Below are positions 43,903 to 54,513 of a stretch of 64,000 bases of DNA, piece by piece. This DNA is from Craterostigma plantagineum (taxonomy: Eukaryota; Streptophyta; Magnoliopsida; Lamiales; Linderniaceae): assembly GCA_027422505.1 (NCBI GenBank), contig JAPQWV010000656.1, positions 235,001-299,000 of the forward strand, in the 5' to 3' direction. The notes under the pieces are model-generated. The model was not told the DNA's origin. It worked only from the letters and a program-made list of their open reading frames with translations, and did not search any database. Both the position numbers and the translations under genes were made by a program. Numbering within the stretch: the first letter of the stretch is position 1; each line of letters begins with the position of its first letter.

Positions 43903-46559
43903 TCACTCAAACAAGTGGAGCATGCAACTAAGATCATCCTTAAGTATCGTGGCAGCCATGAAGCCACGATACAGTTCGACGTCAACCTCGTCAAGGTACC
44001 TCCCACGAGCCACAGGTCCAACGATATATCGATCCATGGACATTGCAGTATGCACGCCGCAATCAACGCCATCCGGATTCTGCTGCCTCGTGGACTCAAA
44101 CTCTGGCATGATTGACTTTGCCTTATAGTCCCACTTGTATGTCCAGTAGGTCGACAGAAAACGGGCCTGTACAATATACCTCTCGTTAAGAAAATGACAT
44201 AAAGCATTTAGTTCACAAAAATTCAAACTTACAAATGATCTAGTCGCCCATTTCATGTGATTGTGCTTCAGCGAATCTCGTACGTAAAACCGTCTTTCCC
44301 CCAACTTGTAAATCAACACAGCCCAATGATTTCTCATGTATATAGGGGATATGATGTAGTGTAGGGTTCCCAAGGCAACATCATCAATCTTATCCAACCA
44401 GGCCACCGCGCTATCGGAAAGTGACTCCACAATCTCTCCAATCGTGTTCATGTTTACCTTCGCGGTCTTCGTTATGTTTACCACCTTCGTGAAGAACTCT
44501 ATCTGGACGAAGGACGGGATCACGAACGAACGAGGTCTGTCTTCGGGATTGCCTCCATAACGTTGGAGACAATCGCCGAACGCATCTATCACGGGAGACG
44601 ATATCAAGCCACCGTAGAGCAACATATAGAAAGCTTCGGGATTAACCTCACAAAGGTCGTTCTGCCAAACCATTAACCTTGCAACAGCCCAATAAGAATT
44701 AAAACACATTAATTAAAGGCAACATATTTAAAAAGGCAATTAACAACACTGGCACTTAAATTAAACGTACCCAATCTTCCTCGCCTCTATGTACGTGTTG
44801 ATGCAATCTCTCTGTTCGGTTTGCAACTTCTCTTTCCCAGCGTAGTCCGTACGACCCATGTACCTCTCATACCAGTCAATGGGAGCCTCCTCATCTGATC
44901 CTTGCTCGCCTATTTCAACTACTTGAGTTGGTGCTTTCGCCGTCTTCCTTTTTTTCTTCGGCGCTGTAATATCGGAGGATCCTGGCGTAGTAAACTCAGA
45001 ATCCCGCTTCTTCTTTCTATCTTCACGGCCTCTCACTGTTCGTGCTATCGATGATGCCGCTGACAGTGCCACGGGCTTTGGCTCGAGTTCAACTTTATTC
45101 AAATCAGCAAGGACGATTGCCACTGTCTCATCAGCCTGTGCCTGCGCCTTCGCCGCCTCATCAGCCACCCCAGCCTGTCCAACCTCAGCCTCCTTTGCGA
45201 CCTCATCCTCCCTTGCGACCTCATCCTCCCTTGCAACCTCAGCCTCCTCCTTTTCAACCTCAGCCATCTCATCCCAGCCCTCACCAACACCACCCCCACC
45301 GTCTAAATCAAACGATGCAGCAATCTCATCATCACCTCTGGACTTTCCATCCTCAGCCTCAGCCTCAGCCTCCTCTGTCGCTACCCGAATCCTCGCTCTC
45401 AACTTTTCAATTACATCATTTTTTTCCGCATCGCAGCCTCCAACTGTTCAACACGTGCTCTCAGATCATTCTTCAGTTTCGAACGTATCTCATCCCCTTG
45501 ACCTTGTTCCCCTCCAATTACCTAAAGAAAACAAATATTGTTAATATTAAGAAACATAAAAATGCGCTATTTGAGAACCCATGTTATATACCATTTGCAT
45601 TTGCGCAATTGGTTCCACAAACTTCATCTCGTTTCTTCGAGGGATAATCGGAAGAACACTGGTAATTTCAGCTAGTTGTGTCTCCGCAATCCTACTATCA
45701 TTTGGAACATACGGAATTCCCAATTGAACCATCGTGGGAACATATAGGGATGCCTCTTTCGTGCCAACGAAGGCACATGCTCATACACCCACATCTATAA
45801 ACACGAACGCACGCATTAGAATTATAGGAAGAGCACAAAATACAAGCTGAAATAACAAAATAAATAAAGTAACTTACCATCAATCCAATAGTGCAACCAT
45901 TGATCGTCACATTCGATCCCTCATTTTCAAAGGCAGCGGCAATTTTCATCTCCTCCAACAGAAAATTATGCACGGCCGCTCCCCAAGCATATTCTCCAAG
46001 ACCCTCTAGATCGTCCACGTATACATTAACAAAAGATGGGTTTTTCGAATTACCCATCGGAAAAAGTACAATTAAATAAGAGAAGAATGACAGCACGAAC
46101 AAAATCCTCAACACTCTCCTTCTCCTCCTCACCAACTAAAGACTTCAACAACTTCATTATACTTTTTCGTGTTACATTGCCATTTTTCCCATCAAAATGG
46201 CGTTCAACGATTGACGCCGTAAATTTACTATCCGGATCAACGGGTTGCCCTAAATGGTGCAACCCCATCACCAAACTAAACTCCTGAGGTGAGAATATAA
46301 CGTCTATATCATCACCGAACCGAAAAGTGTTCTCCTCCACTTTATAGCGCCTCAATAATGCCACAATTCTTGTAAAAGATTGTGACATCTTCGGCATCTC
46401 CAAGAAACTGTAGAATGGAGTCTGCTTTAACAGTTTTTTGTGTTCCTCCTTCAGCCCTAATTCAATTATCGTCTCTCTAAAAAGGTTGGGATGACACCGT
46501 GATGTCATCTCGTAATTATTTCTTCTTGAGCCGGAGGGTTTTTTCGACTTCCGTGCCAT
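43903..46559 (-). CDS. MULE-2 DUF1985-like + C48 (Ulp1-like) protease gene
   Basis: The start is the ATG at 46559 (MARKSKKPSGSRRNNYEMTS). The N-terminal part (TPFYSFLEMPKMSQSFTRIV, IFSPQEFSLVMGLHHLGQPV, YAWGAAVHNFLLEEM, WVYEHVPSLARKRHPYMFPR) resembles DUF1985/plant-mobile-domain proteins. A one-base shift in a T run near 46076 and another near 45740 are needed. A long acidic linker with repeats (REDEVAREDEVAKEAEV) and a basic KKKRK patch follow (45525-44773). The protease exons are 44677-44233 and 44166-43903: NHWAVLIYKL (His), YVRDSL (Asp), QQNPDGVDCGVHTAMSM (Gln and Cys), a complete C48 catalytic set. C48 enzymes cleave SUMO-like modifiers; the substrate of transposon versions is unknown. 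The GGTAC motif recurs upstream of the start. Confidence 0.8.
44167..44232 (-). other. 66-nt in-frame intron within the protease domain
   Basis: The minus strand reads ATTT then GTAAGTTTG and ends TTGTACAG before GCCCGTTTTC. The intron is 66 nt, divisible by three and free of stops, so retention would add 22 residues between the aspartate and the cysteine of the active site. The sequence on both sides joins well when it is removed. Confidence 0.7.
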
Positions 46560-46594
46560 TTCTGCACGCGACAACAACAAGAGGATCAAATAAT

Positions 46595-46725
46595 AAACTT
46601 ACGGTACCATTAACTATGTAATATGGTACCAAAAACCACATACAAGGACCAATTCAATCATAGTACCAAAAAACTGTCAAGACTCGTACCAAGGCATCAC
46701 AAATGCAGTACCTTACATCGCACAG
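46595..46725 (-). promoter_or_regulatory. GGTAC motif cluster upstream of the MULE-2 protease gene
   Basis: Six to seven GGTAC or GTACC occurrences within 130 bp (for example ACGGTACCATTAAC, ATGGTACCAAAAACC, GCAGTACCTTAC) lie immediately upstream of the start codon at 46559. The 23-bp spacing is only partly kept. This would place motif sites in the gene's own leader or promoter. Confidence 0.6.
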
Positions 46726-47164
46726 TGAAATTAGAAGCTAACAAACCCTAATTTCAGTGATACCAACTTCCCCAAATCGAAAAACGAAATAATTAAACCC
46801 TAATTTTGCCATAAACCCCAAATTCGAGCCGAAATCAACAATTAAACACAGCCCGACATGAAATATTTCAAGGAATGCAACTATGAAAGCCCTAATCTCT
46901 ACATTAACACAAAATGCCACAAAAAACGAAAAAATTACAGTCGAACGAAGCGGCCGTACCGTTGAGGTGATGCGTGAAGGCCTAATATCTCGTTCGCTGC
47001 TCGTTGTGGAGGCGAAGCTGGGCCGACTGCTCTGTATCGTCGCGTCGTCGTCTGCTCCTCGTTCGTCTGCTTTTCGTTCCTCGTCTGCTTTTCGTTCCCC
47101 GTCGCTGCTTTCTTTCTTCGTCGTCCTCTCACAGTATATGAGTTCAGTTGGTTATTTTGCAATA

Positions 47165-47309
47165 TTAATGTTATAAAGGGGTATATTTGTCCATTAGTAG
47201 CTATGTGATATAATAGTTTGAAAGGGGGGAGTTTAGTGATAAATGAAATGAGAGGGTGGAGTAAGTTGATGTATAGTTTGGGGTAGGGGGATTTATGTGT
47301 AGATTTGCC
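47165..47309. repeat. MULE-2 right terminal inverted repeat
   Basis: Inverse partner of 35740-35890 (GGGGGGAGTTTAGTGATAAAT and neighbours), directly followed by the duplication TATATTATA at 47310-47318. Confidence 0.8.
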
Positions 47310-47318
47310 TATATTATA

Positions 47319-48461
47319 TCTAATAAAATGTATTTTGATTATCTGAGTGGGTTGTACTTCCAAGTTGATTTTGTTTTTCTTTTTCTGCTTTTTGGTTATA
47401 ATAATGCAGATTTGTATATCGTAATTAACTAAAAATATAAATAATAATCAATCACATATAAATATATTAAATTTAAATAAATTTATTAAGTTATCTATTT
47501 GGGTTTACCTCTATTTCGAAGATGATTTTATTTTCTTTTTTCCTCTTTTTTTAATAAAAATGCAAACCTACTAGAGTTGTTGTTCGTTGGGTATAGTGTA
47601 AGTGGACAAATACAACATAACAATCTATACCATGGACTTTAACTAATTTTTTTCGAGGATAAAAACATAACGAGATATAATAAAAATTGAAACAAGCTCA
47701 TGGACGGATCAAGATTGTGAAGTTCCTAACGATCGGGGGAAATAGGGAAGACAATGTTCAATTTGTGATGCACAAATTTATTGTTTTTATGCAGTTTTCT
47801 ATTTGTGGTAATAGTTTTTGATGTAGCATTTTAGGAGAATTACTGGAATACTCCGCGGTAATTGATGCGAAACTTTAAAGCTTTTCGTAGTGACAGAGCT
47901 AAGATTTACAGCTTAGGAGATGAAAAATATTTCAAACAAAGACAAAAAGCAAGTTCGTGTCAAAATTAATATGCAAGTTAGACATACTTTTCTATCCATA
48001 ACTTGAAAATGAATCGGATAATTGTGAAGGTTCTTTGAAACCTTTTTAACATTTGCTTTAGCTTTAAATTTTTCTTTCTCATAAATTTTTATTTCTATTA
48101 ATGTTACACCAGCAAATGTGCCATTCATGTTGTGTTCCTAAGCATACCAACATTTTTTGTAGATAAGGTGTCATTGTGTCAAATATTTTTTTCTGATTGG
48201 ATAGTAATAAATCATAGTTTGATTAAAAATTGTTAAATGGAACGTTCACATAAGTATTTTATTTTATATGAGTATGCGTGTACGTGCTGAAAAATCTACC
48301 ATCACATCTTTGTATCAATTTTATTACGGTAGAACTCACCATAAGCAAAATGAATATGCAATGTGATTTTCTCTTTATATCAGAATAAGGTTTTTTCAAT
48401 ACATTCAGTGTCCCGGAGTATTTTAGACCAATGCCGTGCAACGCACGGCTTCACCGTCTAG
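47319..48461. other. Right part of the Helitron, no gene
   Basis: AT-rich sequence with the diverged Helitron repeat at its left and the terminal hairpin and CTAG at its right. Small ORFs show no similarity. Part of the Helitron described above. Confidence 0.6.
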
Positions 48462-48705
48462 TTATAAATAAAGGTATCCATTTTTAAGCATTCCCTCCTT
48501 TCCCAATTAAGTGTAATTTTGAAAAACATCACAGTTTTATACACCTCACACGTCACACCCTCACAAAAATTGAATGTAGTAAGCTACATTACTACATAAG
48601 ATCACATAGACAATTAACAGATACCTAACCTTGGCAGCCAAAAATTATAACAAAAAAAATGTAATAACAGCAATAATTCTAAACATGATATAATAAATCA
48701 TAAAA

Positions 48706-51700
48706 TCAAGCATAATCAGGCATGACTTTTTTCAAGAACGTAATCGGCCGGGACTCGTCGGGGGCAATTTCGTCAAATCCTACGTAGTTTCGTCCTTCGT
48801 CGTAAACGTGACAAGTGGTGAGTATCGTCTTCATCAGTCGCCAGTTCCAGCTAGCCTCGTTCAAGTACTAAATTACGAAAAAAGTACGCCAAAAAAGGCG
48901 AACACATTTCAACTACATATTCGAATTTGTTCGAAAGTTATTTCGAGGATTAAACTCACCTTTCCCCAATTTTCTTGGAGGGATTTGTGAGCGGCCCTCA
49001 AGTTGTAGCTCGGGATTCTCGGGGATATGTGGTGAGGAATGTGCACGTTTATGTCGTGGCAAAGAATTTCTACCCTGTTAATTAAAACGAATAATTAAAA
49101 AATTCGCCTGTTTCGACTCGAAAAAACTTTTCTTGAAATGTAGAAAAAGGGCAAAAAAAGCGTACCAATTTGGATAATCGCAATGAACGGTGCCGTTGAG
49201 CTGCGCCTGGGCGGCGTTCCACTTATCGGAGGACTTGAAGGGTATGTGAGGAGCAGTGTGGTGGACCATTGTGAAAGTACTCATCTGAAAAAAAAAAAAA
49301 AAACAAAAAAAAAGTCGAATCTTTTAAGAACGAATCCTTGAGTCGACCTTCGAATAGGGAGGGTCGTCGAGCTTCTAGGTGTTGAAAACATATTTGAATT
49401 AAAATATGATACAATCTCTTTAGGCTTAAGATTTTCGGCAAAGTGATCATTCAATATGGTATCAGACCGCAAGCCAAGGGACTGCTACTTAATAAAGAAA
49501 TCAGCATATACGTACTGGAAATATAATATACAGGAATTAAAATACTATACACTTTATTTAAGCTTGAGGCAAAATGGTCATTCAGCACTGTATCAGACCT
49601 TAGGCAGACACGAGGAGACGTGTTGGAAATATAATATATACGATTAAAATAGGATAGTCCCTTTCAGCTTAAGCTTTTAGGGGAAACGGTCATTCAACGG
49701 AAGTTATAAACATATAAAGAAATCGAGAAATTACCCAGAAGTGATAGCCTAGCCACGGCATTAGCCAGAACTTGACCCAACCCACGAGCCCAGTCTTGAA
49801 AACAATCAGAGGCCAGCCGACGGCCATGAAAGCAAACACGCAAGCCAAGCTTATCTTCACCCTATTCACTTCGTTGGGCCTAAACTTCTTCGCGTCGAAA
49901 TGCCAGATCAACCTATTTGGAACGATGTTTCGAGGTTTTAAGAACGAAAATCAAAGCAACTCTTTTTTTATTTGGGATTAAGAAGAGATTTTCATATGGT
50001 TATTACCAATGTGCTATGGACATCCACGGCCTAAGCGGGCCGTACCCGAAAACAATCGCCTTTCGAAGGATCGGAGAGGACTCGAACTCTTCTGGGTCGA
50101 CTGGGAGCCAAGCAGTATCTTCTTGCAACCTATGTTCGAAAGCGAAATAAAGAAAGAACGAAAAAAATGATGAAATTTATTTTCATTACGCTACGTCGAT
50201 TCTATTGCTAGAATAAAAGGCAAGAAAAAAGACTGACATGTTTGTTCGAGCGTGATGCTTGTCGTGCTTGAACCTCCATGGCTCGTAAGGGTAGATCAGA
50301 GGCATAAACGCCAAAGTCCCGATAATGTCTTCCACCATTTTGTTCCTCGAGAACGACTTGTGCGCACAGTCATGGCCTATGACGAAGAACTTCGAAAGGA
50401 CAAAAAAAAAAAAGAAACGTTTTTTTTTTTCAGTGTCCATAAATTGCTTAATTTTGAAGTTATTGTTATAGTGCCACCCCTTAAATTACTACAAGAGTGA
50501 AAAATAATCTAACAAAAAACGAAATATTTCGACCAATTTGGAAAAAGGAATCTGACCCCAGTAATTGCAGTCCCAGTCCAAGCCCATGCGAAAGGAAGCA
50601 GATACCAAGGAGCTTTGGCTATGGCAAAGATTCCCAAGGCATACGATGTTACGGAGATCAACACAGATTTCCACGCCTTTATGTCGTCAATCTCAAACAC
50701 CTTTTTTTTTTTCGATGAAAAAAAAAATAACATCAGCGAACTACCACAGATGTCGAAACTTAGATTTTTATTTTTACAACTACCTTTTTTGGGAGCGTTT
50801 CGACGATATCTCTGAGAGTGACATTGTCGGGCAGAGGTTCGCCGATCTGACGAAAGCCATATTCGTAAGATAATTTCTGCCTGTATTCTGCGCTCTCTGC
50901 AGAAGAAGGCGGCGCCGTAGAGACAGCAACAGCTTTGATGATATTACATCTTCTCAGGCGAAGAAAAGGTTGTTTTCCTCGGATTGTTGTCTTAGGTAGA
51001 TTTCCCCATTTTGGAACGTATACACCTGATTTATACGCAAGAAAATAGTATACCGAGTAAATAAGGTGGTTAAATCGATTTCAATGGCTTAGCTCGGTTT
51101 TTTCATTCTTTCCCTCTTCGTTTATTTCGACTAAACGTCGAAAACCCGAGAAAGTTGTCTGTTTCGACAGTGATAATAGGAATACATGGCATTTCTTTCA
51201 CATAATAGCTGAGAAAGGTCGATTATACGATTGTACGAACATCGTTTGCCGGCTTTTCTGCACTCGAAAGAAAGGCTTTTTTAACAAGCATTTACACTAA
51301 ATTTCAAGATGGAAGACAACCTTCAAGTCCCAGAAACACATTTGGAAATTCGAAGAAAGGTCGATTATAAGATTATACGAACATCATTTGCCGGCATTTG
51401 CACTCGTAAAAAAAAAAAAAAAAAAAAAAAAGCCTTTTTCACAAGCATTTGCACTAAATTTCAAGATTAAAGACAACCTTAACATCCCAGAACGCTGTCT
51501 GAAATTCAAATTAAAAAGACCAGCTAGATCAGTCTTCTGAAGCTACATAGAAAGATTAAGCTAAACAAAACAAGAAAATACCTGAAGAAATAGGATTCTG
51601 GGGAATAACTCTGCTGCTCTCCGAAGGAGATTTCTGGGGCCTCTGAATTCGCAAGAAAACATAAAATAACAAATATATAAATTCAACCCAAAATCGAAAC

Positions 51701-51798
51701 ATTCCTCTTTATCAAACACCTCCCATCAATAATCTGAATCTTTGAATTACTTTACATACCGGGAGAAGGAAAGTGGAGTGTGCAATTCTGCAGGCCAT
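48706..51798 (-). CDS. FAD6: Plastidial omega-6 (delta-12) fatty acid desaturase, ten exons
   Basis: Exons in coding order: 51798-51760, 51642-51582, 51025-50784, 50700-50557, 50389-50238, 50129-50007, 49912-49735, 49284-49166, 49074-48960 and 48867-48706; 444 residues, no interruption. FAD6 desaturates 16:1/18:1 to 16:2/18:2 on plastid galactolipids and other glycerolipids in the chloroplast envelope, using ferredoxin. The three histidine boxes are intact: HDCAH (168-172), HDKHH (204-208) and HIPHH (364-368). Family blocks include [36 protein letters not shown] and [20 protein letters not shown]. The first about 65 residues are rich in Ser, Arg and Lys with few acidic residues, as expected for a transit peptide. 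Length fits the family (about 440-450). The Helitron sits 244 bp beyond the stop. Identity is secure. Confidence 0.97.
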
Positions 51799-52224
51799 TG
51801 AGAAATAAACAAACGCTTTTTATTCGATTCTTTGACTACTTGTTGAAAATTACTATGTATCTGAAGTATACAACACTCTCTTCAACCTCCTATCTATGGA
51901 GCAAAAAGGACGAAGAGAGCGTTTTGCTTGGCCGGCGATAGGATTGAGGGAACGTAGCAATATGTGGACCTCAAAATCTAAACCTTGAACGTATATATAA
52001 CAAAAGGGTTTTAGACTTTTAGTTCTGTCACTTGCAACTTCACATCATGATGTTGTGGTCGGTATTTGATTTGGGACCTATCATCATCAGCCAATCAAAA
52101 TTCTTGGCCGTAATTTTTGTGGGTCAATTTCTTCAACTTGATGGAAGAAGGGCTGTGATATGGTTGGCCGATGGCTCGATGAATTTGGACTTGCTTGGAA
52201 CCATTTGCTTTTTCCAAGTTTAGA
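51799..52224 (-). promoter_or_regulatory. Upstream region of FAD6
   Basis: The leader and promoter of FAD6 (read on the minus strand) must lie here. TATATATAACAAAAGG near 51992-52007 on the plus strand gives TTATATATA on the minus strand, a possible TATA box about 190 bp before the ATG. The MITE-like element at 52234 bounds the region. Confidence 0.45.
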
Positions 52225-52233
52225 TGAATATAA

Positions 52234-52735
52234 GCGACAACGACATTTTTACTCTCCGATGCCTCGGGCATGGATGTTTTCGATCCCGTGATGCCACTTT
52301 AATCCCTAATCTTAACGATTTTCGACCATTTTGGTCCTCCGGTTATAATCACTAATTTAGATGGAATTTAACATGTGAAAACACATGATTTTCTTTAACT
52401 TGATTTAACACCTCATGAGTCATTATCTTCTTCAACTAAAATACATGTGTGCATCATAACGTATCACATTTCACTCATTTTCAAGGTTGTCGATCATTTC
52501 CTAAATGTGATAGTCCATGTGCGTTTAAATCGAAGAAGAAGATATGTTATGAGGTTTTACGTCGAGTAAAAGGAGGGTTTCTCACGTGTTAAATTTCGTC
52601 TAAATTATCGATTAAATTAATCGAGGGACCGAACACTCCAAATCGGTAACATGGGGACTAAAATGGCACCTCGAAACACGAGGGATAAAAAACGTTCATG
52701 CCTCAAACATTGGGGACTTAAAATATCGTTCGCCC
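52234..52735. mobile_element. Small element with about 130-bp inverted repeats (MITE-like, Mutator-type)
   Basis: The left part (CGACATTTTTACTCTCCGAT, GGGCATGGATGTTTT, CCACTTTAATCCC) matches the inverse of the right part (GGGGACTAAAATGGCACCTC, AAAAAACGTTCATGCC). It is flanked by TGAATATAA (52225-52233) and TAAATATAA (52736-52744), a 9-bp duplication with one mismatch. No coding capacity. A 9-bp duplication suggests a Mutator origin. Confidence 0.7.
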
Positions 52736-52765
52736 TAAATATAACAAAAATACATATTTTAGTTA

Positions 52766-53182
52766 GGGGAATCTACACAAAATACCAATTACAAAAAAAA
52801 ATTCGCAAGTCAGAACCATGTCAGATTTTTTTTATATGTAGATACATATTAGATAAATTTTTTGCAGCTTGGTACTCGTTCCGCCGCAAGTACGTCATAG
52901 AACACATTTAGGTATCATAGAGAAATGTATTGTGGTACATAATAGAGTGAGGAAATGGTACATCATAAACACAATAAGTCACCATATAGAACGTATATAG
53001 ATACCATATGTGGGTACCGTGTAAACGCCTGACGTGGTAGGCAATACACGTATAAAAATTAAAAAGTACGTCAAAACTGGAAAAATGGTATACAATCGAA
53101 CAGGTACTTATATGAAAAATTTTCTGACATGGTACTGAGTTGCAAATTTTTATATAAATGGATATTTTTTTCTAGATTGCAC
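52766..53182. mobile_element. 417-bp MULE derivative carrying the 23-bp GGTAC motif
   Basis: The left end GGGGAATCTACACAAAATACC is closely similar to the MULE-2 right terminus, and the inverted right end GTGCAATCTAGAAAAA is a diverged partner. Both are flanked by a perfect 9-bp duplication TTTTAGTTA (52757-52765 and 53183-53191). The interior has about ten GGTAC-type heads; two consecutive units (GGTATCATAGAGAAATGTAT and GGTACATAATAGAGTGAGGA) keep the 23-bp period. It encodes nothing and ends about 200 bp before the PCC1 start codon. Confidence 0.85.
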
Positions 53183-53191
53183 TTTTAGTTA

Positions 53192-53388
53192 TTATTATTA
53201 AACCCCTAAAATATAAAAGAAAGAATTGAAAATTCTTAAAAACCTAGCAACATCCGTAGTCCAAGTTTAAATCAGCATTAGCCCTAAACCGTCACGCATC
53301 TAATTTTCACTTCAATCTCTTCTTCCCTACTCATCATTGCTAAGAAAGTATACTTTTTCCCTGCAATTTCAGTAGTGGGTGCTCAAAT
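53192..53388 (+). promoter_or_regulatory. PCC1 upstream region
   Basis: Only 197 bp separate the MULE derivative from the PCC1 ATG. The stretch has AAACCCCTAAAA and GCCCTAAACC (telobox-like elements common in promoters of translation-related plant genes) and a C/T-rich leader. No clear TATA box is present. Confidence 0.5.
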
Positions 53389-54107
53389 ATGGCTGCTTTA
53401 TCTGCTGATTTCGCTTTAAAAGATTCAAGCAGCTGGGATTTTAGATGGTAACACCTATTTTATTCTCTCTTTTTTTTTTTATTTAATTTTGTGGACTTTT
53501 GGGCTTGTTTTGGGTATAATAAAGAACAATCCTATGCTTTTACCACCTTGTTCAATGAAATTGTGCCTAATTTTCGAGCTAGCATCCCTTCGTTTAGTGT
53601 GGGAGTGGGAGATATGTTGAAAAAAACTTAATTGGATACCTTTTGGGAGCTTTTCGCAGTGACTTGGAAGTAGATTATGGCTCTGATGAAATCGCTCGTA
53701 TGGTTTACAACGCATTAGCCGTCGATAAAGAGGTAAAAAAAAATCGAACACTATCGAAACTATTCGAGCCATTTCTGATGTTTCTTTTTCTTTCTTTCGT
53801 TGCCATTCATTGCAGCTACAGCCCGACAAGGTGAAAAGGGTAATGTCCGTTTCTAATGGAAGATTATGTGTGTAAGTTAGTTCTCTTTCGTGTTTTAAGA
53901 AGCATTGAGCCATATGCTCTAATCTGCATTCCATGATAAAATCGTTACAATGGCTCGTATGAATGTACCTAATGTATGTATGCGTGTAGGCATTTCGAAG
54001 CAGTTGAAGCTCGATTTCTCCGTGCATCGTATAGTGCTTTCGTTGATGTTCTTACGCTTGCTTCTAAGACAATTGAGCAGTTTGGTCAAGAAATGACTGT
54101 GTTATAG
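53389..54107 (+). CDS. PCC1: EKC/KEOPS complex subunit PCC1, four exons
   Basis: Exons 53389-53447, 53660-53732, 53816-53871 and 53990-54107 give 101 residues with GT-AG introns. The protein matches the small Pcc1 fold: CDLEVDYGSDEIARMVYNAL, AVDKELQPDKVKRVMSVSNG, then HFEAVEARFLRASYSAFVDV and LTLASKTIEQFG. Family members are 80-110 residues, so the length is normal. Pcc1 is the dimerisation subunit of the KEOPS complex, which makes the N6-threonylcarbamoyl group on adenosine 37 of tRNAs reading ANN codons; it binds the Kae1 subunit. In plants it is expected in the cytosol and nucleus. The start is the only ATG that keeps the first exon in frame. A 417-bp MULE derivative sits just upstream. 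Confidence 0.9.
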
Positions 54108-54513
54108 ATTGGTTGTTTTGAGTGATTCTTCCAAAATGGCGCTAGACTTAGGCTGTAATGGTGATTCTTGATTAGATTCTCATGTTATTAACCGTACAAT
54201 TCTCTTTTATGGGATTTGCTGTAATGTAAATTCGATTCGATACAGGCGAAAAAATCGCCAGGAAAACTTGGTAGGAACACAAAGGCATCATTTTTAGGCT
54301 GTAAGATTGAGGCACACCCTTGAAGTAGGGATGAAAAACGAGTTTATAATTCGAAGTTTTGGTATTATTTCTCTGCGGGCCTCGACCCGTCCGAAACACG
54401 GGCCGTCTACGTGGGCTCGGTCCAAAATGCGCTTTTATGTAGGTCCGGTCGCTTTACGGGCCTCGTCTAGCATTGCAATAAAATTGAAGTTTTATATGTC
54501 CGAAAAATATATA
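54108..54513. other. PCC1 3' flank
   Basis: Probable 3' untranslated region and spacer before the gypsy element. A GC-rich part (CGGGCCTCGACCCGTCC, about 54378-54480) contains near repeats of CGGGCCTCG. No gene seen. Confidence 0.4.

Larger units (their letters stand above)
35740..47309. mobile_element. MULE-2: 11.6-kb Mutator-like element with perfect 9-bp target duplication
   Basis: The left end GGGGTAACCTCAACTAAAT and the inverted right end GGCAAATCTACACATAAAT start terminal inverted repeats of about 150 bp, which also share CTAAACTCCC and TTACCCC-type blocks. Both ends abut the identical 9-bp duplication TATATTATA (35731-35739 and 47310-47318). The order inside is transposase (plus), 4.6 kb of 23-bp GGTAC repeats, then a DUF1985-like/C48 gene (minus), convergent as in MULE-1. 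Each gene carries only one or two small frameshifts, so the element was active recently or the reading has errors. Confidence 0.9.
35522..48461. mobile_element. Non-autonomous Helitron (about 1.36 kb) split by MULE-2
   Basis: The 5' end reads TCTATTACTATTATAAAAG after an A at 35521. The 3' end has the hairpin GCCGTGC-AAC-GCACGGC (48433-48449), then TTCACCGT and CTAG, followed by a T at 48462. TC start, hairpin, CTRR end and insertion between A and T without duplication are the Helitron hallmarks. Without MULE-2 and its duplication, about 1,361 bp remain (35522-35739 and 47319-48461). No Rep/helicase is encoded. The interior carries a diverged repeat (ATTATCTG...CCAAGTTGATT) at about 35605, 47337 and 47490. 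The right end lies 244 bp beyond the FAD6 stop codon. Confidence 0.7.

Noticed and set aside
50701..50733. Upstream ATG-started reading of FAD6 exon 4 ([11 protein letters not shown])
   Set aside because: This is the poly-A/poly-T end of the preceding intron; exon 4 starts at 50700 after AAAG, which restores the conserved LPKK-VFEID junction.
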